This document shows positions 57,110 through 64,000 of a DNA stretch of 64,000 bases, one piece after another (within the stretch, counting starts at the first letter, position 1; the number at the start of each line of letters is the position of its first letter). Location: positions 90,468 to 154,467 of the forward strand of contig LSRX01000248.1 in assembly GCA_001939145.1 (NCBI GenBank). The letters are read 5' to 3'. The position numbers and the translations under genes are program-made. The stretch is from Symbiodinium microadriaticum. Taxonomy: Eukaryota > Sar > Dinophyceae > Suessiales > Symbiodiniaceae. The notes beneath the pieces were generated by a model, which saw only the letters and a program-made list of their open reading frames with translations, had not been told where the DNA came from and made no database searches.

Positions 57110-58980
57110 GGAAGGCCTTCAACTGCACGACGACGGCATGTGGACCAGCCGACACTTGACGTAGCAGCATGCTGCAACCTTACGGCCCTCAAATCACAAG
57201 CTAGTCTGAGCAGGCAACACGCAAGCGAAGCCGTAGCTGGCCCGAGGGCCTTTTCGAGGGCAGAGGGAAAGGGAACCGTGGAGCACCAGCGCGACAGGAT
57301 GCGATTGATGCAATGGGGGGAGGCTTTTGCCCTACATGAGTGCATAGGTTAAGATTAAGATATGTTAAAGAATCGATGAAGAGACACGGCGGTCATATCG
57401 CAAGGATGCTGTCTATGCTCTCGTCGGCCTTGCATTCTGGGCGCCAGGCCTGCAAGAGTCGCAAGAGACGAAGTCTGAGGCAGAATTTTCTGAGTCCCTC
57501 AAATTCAAAGATGCCAGAAGCATGACGACGAATGCGTGATGTATCGCAGCAGTAGTAGTTGCCTGCACACAAGGCGAGCAGAGCCATTACACTCGAAATG
57601 TTTCGCCTTTGGATGAACGAAGCATGCCTACAGTGCTGCAGATGGTTCATTGCCACAGATCTTAGGTGCTGCTTTGCGGCGTCTTGCACCGATCCTCTTT
57701 CGCAAAATTGATTCTTCCGGTGTTTTGTGAAGTTCTGTCGTGACATGCATGGCAGCACTGCGTATCATCGCCGAAACGCAAGTCCCATGCAGAAGTGTTG
57801 AAGGATTCAAGAGACGGACATGCGACTCCCTTTCTGCGTGATTTGGCATGTTAAATTCAGCAGATGTGGCAGCATGAGGCAGAGGTATATTTTGGAAGAT
57901 ATGATGCGAGAAAGTTGGCAAAAGCGCACCTTGGCATTTGACCATCAGAGGGTTCTTTGACATGGCGTGCCGGAGCTTGGGTCGATGTCACGGCGCATTG
58001 TCAGAATGTGTCCGCGAGGTGACGGCATCCGGCAGCGAGTACATTGAGCCCTGACCCTGCCTGCGCCATCTGAAAGGCCAGTTGCGACTGTGATGGAGAC
58101 GACTTCAAAGGCCAAGGCGTCGTCCCACTCTCCCGACGGCGCTTCGCCGCATGCGCGGATGCACTTCGACGTCATCATTGGGATTCGTGTCCCGGATCAC
58201 AATGCAGCATCTGCAATTGCCGCCGACGGCCCGCCAACGTTTAGATGTGTTGCGGAGCAAATCGGAACGAATACATCATGGCGGCTTAGCGAATCTTGGC
58301 GGCTCATGCCGAGGAAAAGGTACTGACTGTTGACCTCCGGCTGTGCTTGCACCACGTGATGGCGCCACGAATACTGTGGCTCGTGAGTCCAGCCGTGAAC
58401 CCTTTGCAGATCCAGAAAGAAGGCAGCACTGGTACCGTCCAGACTGAAGTTCGAAAGAGACTCGCTTGCAATCTGAGGCTTCAGTGAGAGAACCCTGGGA
58501 CGAGCAAGGGACACATGTTACTTTCTCTGACTGCGGGGACTGCAAGGATACAGATGACCGTGGAGGCGCTCCTCGTAAGCGTCCTGCATCAGCCAGTTTG
58601 GCGTTGCATTTCTGCACGGGAGGTTAAGTCCATTGAGTACGATGCCGCTGGAAACTGCATACGGTATTCAGGCAAGAACTGCGAGGACATGCTGAACATC
58701 GGTAGGGAACAGGTTTTGCAAGTTCGGCACGAAGTTGACCACACATGAGTGCACGAGTTTCCGTAGCATTTGCGTGGCCACAGATGGTCAGAGCAGGGAG
58801 TCTGCAGAGTGCTGCGTGCACTCAGAACGTCGTGCAATGGCAGTGGCAGCTCTTTTCCTGAATGGGAGGCCTTGCCCAATCATGTGCCGTCTGCTCGTCT
58901 GCTTCCACTTTAAAGCTGCCCCTCGAGAGGCGCTGTTACAGTTGCGATCTCAACAGCAACATTGGCGAGTGGGCTGCGGC
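57110..58980. other. About 1.9 kb without recognisable gene
   Basis: Overlapping ORFs on both strands with no motif, such as 57,393-57,758 minus and 58,090-58,326 plus. Some plus-strand segments may be unrecognised exons of the neighbouring genes. Confidence 0.3.
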
Positions 58981-58989
58981 AGAAGCGGC

Positions 58990-59184
58990 CGCGGTGGCAG
59001 TGCGGTGGTACCCGGCCATCACACGATGCAAAGAAAGCGAGGCAACCATGGCAACCTGGAAAAACTGCTCGTGGATCTGGCCGAACGCCCGCTTTCGCAA
59101 GAGGAAGTTGCTGTTGTACTGCGAGAGGAGATGGAGCTCTGGCATCTGGGCAAATTCTGGACACACCTGCACATCAGGTTTTAG
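58990..59184 (+). CDS. Possible exon, unknown
   Basis: Within the 58,735-59,184 frame the last part reads GNLEKLLVDLAERPLSQEEV then AVVLREEMELWHLGKFWTHL, with natural helical composition. It may be an upstream exon of the PPR gene that begins about 100 bp later, but no motif supports that. Confidence 0.3.
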   Translation, partial: RGGSAVVPGHHTMQRKRGNHGNLEKLLVDLAERPLSQEEVAVVLREEMELWHLGKFWTHLHIRF

Positions 59185-59284
59185 TTTAGTAGGCTGCCCC
59201 GTGCTACTCATACTCGTACTGTGCACTTATGCTCTGTCCAGTGAGGCTGGTGACGTTTGCTTGTAGCAAGCCACAGCACATCGA

Positions 59285-61990
59285 CTGCTTTGCCAGGCAT
59301 CGCAACCCGAAGTTTGCAACCACCCTTCTTAAAGCACTGGCGACAAGAAATCTGCCTTCGATAGCTGCCGATGTTCTGGCCGTCATGGCACATCAGTCTG
59401 TCGACTCTCGGCAGATTTGAGATCAGAATCTCAGCAAGAAGCAGATCTGGGTCTCTTGTCTTGCAGCAGCGTCTGTATCTGGGGGCCTACGATTCCCCGA
59501 TTGAAGTCTGTTGAGGTCCATAGGTTCGGGCCGGGATGGCGTGGGCAGTGCCTGTCCACGCTTGGGCCCAGGCCAGAGGGGCTTGGACAGTGGCTGTCGA
59601 TCCCAGGGCCGGGGCTGAGCGGCTCAAGCCCAGCCGGGCACCCGCATGCAGCTGTCCACGACGGGCCTGGGCTGGACACTGGCTGTCCGCAGGCGTCAGA
59701 GGTGCGGACAGGGCCTGTCCACATGAGTCTGGTGGGCAGCGGCTTTGACAGTGGCTGTCCGCAGCCTCTGTCCGGTGTGGACAGTGGCTGTCACGACGTT
59801 GTCCTTGGCCATGCTGTGTGATGAGCGGAGATGCAGATGCAGCTTGATGAGCGAATCCGGCACTGCCTGAACACCTCAAGATCTTTTTTTTTGCCTTGCC
59901 CCTCTGGCACGTGCTGTGACTGCTTCCAGTGATTCACAGCAGTGGCCATGCTCTTCTTGGCGTCGTCTTGGATAACCTGACAGTGACAGGTCCTGCAGCT
60001 CTGCATGTCATCCTGCGCGGGTGGAACCGCAACGAGCGAAAGCGCAACTGGCTACCACACACCCATCCGTCAGCAGCTAAAGTAAAGACGAACATGGGAG
60101 ACGCAACCCAAACCCCCCGATGTTGTCAGGGTAAGCCAAAGATGTGCTGACATGTCGCAACCGTACGGCAGTATGGAAAGCCTGAGTCGGACTCCATGCT
60201 AGTTTTTTCTGAGGATGTGAACGTGATCCACTGCAACGCGGCCCTTGATGCATGGGGCAAAGGGCGATCATGGTGCGAGGCGGCCAAACTCCTGGATTTT
60301 ATGAAACAATCGATGTTGATACTTGCCTTGATGACGGATGCGCTTCTTTCGATCTTTACCTTGTCACTGCTGAAGCAGTTCCGAGCTCAGGAAACCAGAT
60401 TCGCTGAGCTACACCTCCCTCATCTCTTCTTGTTCCAAGGACTTTGTTGCTTTGCGCGGCTCCACTGCTATCAGTCAGCATCGGTTCTGCAAAGACCATG
60501 CACTGGGAAACAGGACAGCTTATGGTCTGAAGCACAGCAGCTGCATAGTGCCTGCCGACGGACAGGAACAAGGACCCTGGTCACCGCACGTTGCAGCTGT
60601 GCGCTCCTGAGCAACACGCAAGGAGAGATTCGACGCTTTACAACGCTTTCTTGGCCGCCTCGCCCTGGTCACGGGCCTTCCTCGAAGTCTCGGCCATGGT
60701 GCAGTCGAGGCTTAGGCCCGGGCTTGGGGTCCCGAAGTTCAAGAACAAGATGCTTGATGATGCTTGTGATTGCCTGTGCGATCGGCGCGTATATCGCAGG
60801 CCTAGCAAGGTGAGCTACAGTGCGGCTATCTCGACCTCTTGCTCGTGGGAACATGTGTGCAACATGATGGCCCGCTCAAAGGCGGCAGCCTCTCAGACGC
60901 GAGAGTCCAGTTCCCTTGCCATGGCATGCGAGAGCACATGGCACGCTCGCAGGCCTGCTCCGTCCTGCCAGACCAGATCATGCACAACCACTTCATATGT
61001 GGCTTGAACTCTGCCTGGTGGCTGACTGTGGATGCTCTGGAAATCATGAGGCTCAGGAGAGTGAATCCAGATAATGTAAACTTGAAATCTGCGCTGACTT
61101 CAGTCGCAGCTGGAAGCCAATGGCTGATGTGTCTGCAGATGATGACTCTGATGCTGCAACCGAAGCCGTTGGCGGGACAGCGTCAAGTTTCCGACCTACG
61201 CAACGACCTTCGACTGAGCGTGGCCAATGCGGCACTGACGGCCAGGTGGGCAAACTGGGGACAAACGCACATCGTCTTTCAGGACCTGCGAAGATCAGCA
61301 TGCAGGCCAGACCAAATCTCAGTGAACACGGTCATCAAAGCTTGTGGAGATGGAGATGTGGCCGCATGGACTGTAGCACTGCTCCTGCTGAAGGAGAAGA
61401 TTGATCTTGTTGGACTGAACAGTGCAGTGACCGCACTGACGAGGTGCAGCGTCTGGCGGAGTGTACTTCAGCTTGCAAGCAGTGGCAAAGGTTTGGGATT
61501 GCAGCCGGATGCTTTTACCCACAGCGCAACACTGCGATCGATGCCAGAAGGGCGCTGGCAGCAAGCACTTTGCCTGCTTGACTGGCTCTCCCTTTCCTCT
61601 CCGAGCCTCGTCGCAGTCAATGCAGCTGTCGGTGCCTGTGCTCGGGCATTGGAGTGGGAAGCTGCCTTGCAGCTTTTCGAGCAGATGACACAGTGGAGGC
61701 ATCTTGCATGCTTCGTCTGGTGACAACATAGTCGGATGTTTAAGCTCAGCTTGAGTGTCTTCAGAAATTGTGTCTGCAAGCAAGTGAGCAGAACTATCAT
61801 GCACTGAAGCGGGCCTGCCTATTGCTGGATGGAAGGCTGAAGCCAGATCAGTTCACACGGAGTTCGCTTATCAGTGCATGTGAGTCTGGGCAGTGGCAGC
61901 TTGCTCTCCTCATTGCCGTCTCATGGCAAGGTATCGATGTCGTGAGCTCCCTGGCCGAACCTACCTCAGCTCTACACGAAAATAAGTAAG
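59285..61990 (+). CDS. Pentatricopeptide repeat (PPR) protein, multi-exon or decayed
   Basis: PPR proteins bind organellar RNA through tandem ~35-residue helical hairpins. Repeat-like pieces line up on the plus strand: FATTLLKALATRNLPSIAAD (59,315), VNVIHCNAALDAWGKG then AAKLLDFMKQ (60,220-60,310), LYNAFLAAS (60,635), VSYSAAIS (60,808), DQIMHNHFICGLNSAW and PDNVNLKSALTSV (60,970-61,110). The best block, about 61,210-61,720, has four or five consecutive repeats: LSVANAALTARWANW, PDQISVNTVIKACGDG, IDLVGLNSAVTALTR, PDAFTHSATLRS and LVAVNAAVGACARALEW then AALQLFEQM. A last repeat, KPDQFTRSSLISACESGQW, lies at 61,840-61,900 before a stop at 61,989. Frames change between pieces, as expected of introns. 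Target RNA unknown. Organelle targeting could not be assessed without the N-terminus. Confidence 0.7.
59530..59810. repeat. Minisatellite with palindromic GGACAGTGGCTGTCC units
   Basis: At least six occurrences of (GG)ACAG-TGG-CTGTCC or close variants (TGGGCAGTGCCTGTCC, GGACAGGGCCTGTCC) spaced by 20-50 bp of GC-rich sequence, lying between PPR-coding pieces and so probably in an intron. Each unit can form a small hairpin. Confidence 0.75.
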
Positions 61991-61994
61991 CGCG

Positions 61995-62500
61995 CACAAC
62001 ACACCACGCACACTGGATTCAACTCAATGTTTATGAGCTGTTTATGAGTTCGGGTTGGGTCAGGGCACTGCTGCTACTGAGATGCAGACTGCTGCCAGCT
62101 CCGTCGGCTGATTTCGTACCTTTTCCAGCACCGGCAGATTCAGGGCCCAACAGCCTAAGCTAAGCGGCTTCTGTTTCTGCCAGGGCTTGATTTGAATTTC
62201 TAGCTCTTGAAGAACACCAAGAGGTTCACAACCGCAGCAACCGAAGTCTGCGATGTCACACAGCACGGTAGGGCCTGTTTTGCTGGCCCCGGGCGTAGTC
62301 AAATGCTCGGATTGCGCAAGGCCCTTCCCTTGAGTCAGAGCGACAGCGGTAGAAACTAGTTTGCAGGCTTGCGCCGTGCGGCAAACAACTCTGAACACAT
62401 GTTTGTGGAGCGAACATCACACAGGGGGCGGTTATTTCGCCATGTGTGGCTCCAATGAAAATTGGGCGTCTGATTGACAGCCAGTGCGGTTGTCGGTTGA
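61995..62500. other. No recognisable gene
   Basis: Separates the PPR gene from the convergent copia element. No motif or repeat seen. Confidence 0.35.
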
Positions 62501-62507
62501 AAGGGTT

Positions 62508-63245
62508 TCAGGAAGAGCCCGTCTCTCCGAGAACCTGGAAGGTGGGTCCGCCGAAGGAAGTAGTAGAGGATGAGGCGGTCGTGTGGTCCCGATCCGGTAG
62601 ATGCTGCAACCTGAACCGTGGGTTGTAGCGGAGGTGCTCGGGTACCGGTATCCAGGTGTCAGTGCAGTATGAGCACGGGGCCCTTGCTTGCACTCGGTTC
62701 TCGGCGCGGCTCTGTGCACAAACATCGCTGGTGTGCCACACACGTCCGTAAGGGGTGACATAGATCTCCCCAACGTGATGGTGGCTGAGTCGATTGCTCG
62801 TGTGGTAGTCGAGGAGATGTTGCTGCTGTTGAACAGCAGCAGCCAATCTGCGGTTCTGATCGCGAACCGTGGCCAGCTCAAGCAGCACCGTCTCCAGTGA
62901 TGAGTGCCTGCTTCCACGTGACAGCTCGTCCGTCTGAATGCCACGGTTGGCAAACGTCCTCATCTCCGGGAAGGGCTGGACAAGGTACGAGGCGTCGGTC
63001 TGGGCGGTGGCTCTCTGCATGGCAGGGGGCGGTTTTACGGAACCGCTGTAGTCTCCATGACGTCCACGGATGCCAGTAGGCCAGCAGGAGGATCACCAGG
63101 ATGATCACAAACAGGTAGACGCCGGTCTCGTAGACATCGGTCTCCTTGGGGAGGTTGTAGGTAACGAGGGCCTCGGTGTCCTCTGGGCAGCAGCTGCAAC
63201 ACCAGACGCAGTAGCCTTGGGCCGCGCGAACTGATTAGCGCTCCT
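62508..63245 (-). pseudogene. Copia 3' extension: cysteine-rich, transmembrane, coiled coil and H-C-C-C domain
   Basis: Downstream of RNase H on the minus strand, translation continues after frame changes. One frame gives CVWCCSCCP, ETGVYLFVIILVILLLAYW (a clear single transmembrane helix, about 63,110-63,065) and HPWTSW. After another frame change, 63,020-62,508 gives a leucine-rich coiled-coil stretch (LETVLLELATVRDQNRRLAA) and YVTPYGRVWHTSDVC followed by APCSYC, a pattern H-x4-C...C-x2-C suggestive of metal binding, ending at a stop at 62,508. Such a region is not part of the canonical copia polyprotein. Role unknown. Confidence 0.55.
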
Positions 63246-64000
63246 CGCCCTTTCGGTAGCGTCCTTCTTCCGGCTTGCCTAGTAGGTCTCGTCGGCCGTA
63301 ATCTTGTGCTGGTGTGTGTCAAGCGATCCGCCAAGAGTTGGGTCGCTGAGTCCTTGGTGAGGCCATCAGCATACTGTCGTTCCGAAGATACCCATCGCGC
63401 ACTTCCGCCAACCTCCTTCAGCTTGTCGCGGGTCACCAGGGCCTCCAGGCATGTACGCTTGTCCGAGGCGCTGGAGACATAGAGCTCCTCGCGGTGTAAA
63501 ATGTCGTACAGGCATTTGGCGTCAATCACGAAGAGGCTCTCATTCTCCCATAGGAAACAGCGCTCGTTGCTGGTAATCCTGTAGGTGGGGTCAGTGGGGT
63601 CCAACAATGCCTTCCAAAACATGATGACAAAGTGGAGGCAGTCGGCGGCCTCGGCGGCGGCTTGTCCTTCCGCTGCCAGGGTGGATCGGGCCACCAATGG
63701 AAGTCTGCGTGACCTCCGCTCCAAGAGGTGGTAGCTGCTGATTCCTCCACTCAGGATGGCCTTGTGAGTCAAGCAGACCAGGTAGCCTCCTTGACTCGAC
63801 ATGTCAGCCCGGCTGGCAAACGCCGCATCCCCGCATCTGAATAGGCGATGAAGACCAGGTCTCGCAGGTTGTCGGTGAGCGGCGGGTAGAGGAGCTCAAC
63901 GTCCGAGTTCGCCTTGGCAAAGCGAAGTGCTTTGTTGGCTGCCAGTATGGTGGCAACCGTAGCCTTTGGAACTTCTCCCGCCAGCGTCGAGGTGTGCACT
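63246..64000 (-). pseudogene. Copia RT/RNase H 3' part (second element, runs off window)
   Basis: From the window edge on the minus strand, HTSTLAGEVPKATVATILAA and LVFIAYSDA give the end of RT and start of RNase H. The frame breaks at 63,823-63,838, where an 8-bp tandem duplication lies, and resumes as FASRADMSSQGGYLVCLT, RSTLAAEGQAAAEAADC (ARSTLAAE is the copia RNase H signature), LFVIDAKCLYDIL and RWVSSERQYADGLTKD. This is a different copia lineage from the element at 39,537-43,118, which lacks the 3' extension described above. The rest of the element is outside the window. Confidence 0.85.

Noticed and set aside
61319-61804. Minus-strand ORF of 161 codons
   Set aside because: Antisense of the best PPR block on the plus strand.

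Overview
The window is nuclear DNA of a dinoflagellate. The strongest evidence is at 51,064-51,085, which matches the 22-nt dinoflagellate spliced leader at every position. A decayed copy with two mismatches lies at 28,071-28,092. Other traits fit: large gene-poor tracts, many micro- and minisatellites, genes split into short exons, a likely GA-AG intron, ankyrin/PPR/PAS-like exons, and decayed copia and LINE retroelements. No bacterial operon, rRNA or tRNA gene was recognised.

Layout. 1-8,300: ankyrin-like exons separated by a CCAGCCYTC minisatellite, a 1.86-kb perfect CTTCTA array and a 1-kb CTA array holding a 360-bp duplication. 8,300-13,260: nothing recognisable. 13,260-15,770: a repeat cluster with a 61-bp satellite, a ~100-bp tandem repeat, a CAG/CTG hairpin, a 281-bp MITE-like element and a palindromic GGTACC-rich family. 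15,790-25,400: mostly unassigned, with a SET-domain exon near 20,050 and a 733-bp assembly gap in a CA array. 25,400-26,240: an acidic exon, a PAS-like exon and a LINE reverse-transcriptase tail. 27,700-30,100: element A, the first of two related elements that carry a spliced-leader relic and an unknown protein with a CCCHCH cysteine/histidine signature. 35,290-36,290: an intronless, frameshifted selenophosphate synthetase with the in-frame TGA kept at the selenocysteine position. 39,537-43,118: an internally deleted Ty1/copia element with very short LTRs. 46,600-48,415: tetra- and trinucleotide arrays. 51,030-53,010: element B, the diverged relative of A. 53,920-57,100: a multi-exon heparan-alpha-glucosaminide N-acetyltransferase-like membrane protein gene. 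59,285-61,990: a PPR-protein gene. 62,508-64,000: the 3' end of a second, different copia element on the minus strand.

The two most unusual signals are these. First, the A/B family: sequence similarity reaches upstream of the spliced leader, so the leader sits inside the repeated unit instead of marking its 5' edge. Second, three unrelated broken coding regions (selenophosphate synthetase and both copia elements) each contain a 7-8 bp tandem duplication exactly where the reading frame breaks, which points to a recurrent mutational process. Exon boundaries are approximate throughout because no transcripts are available.
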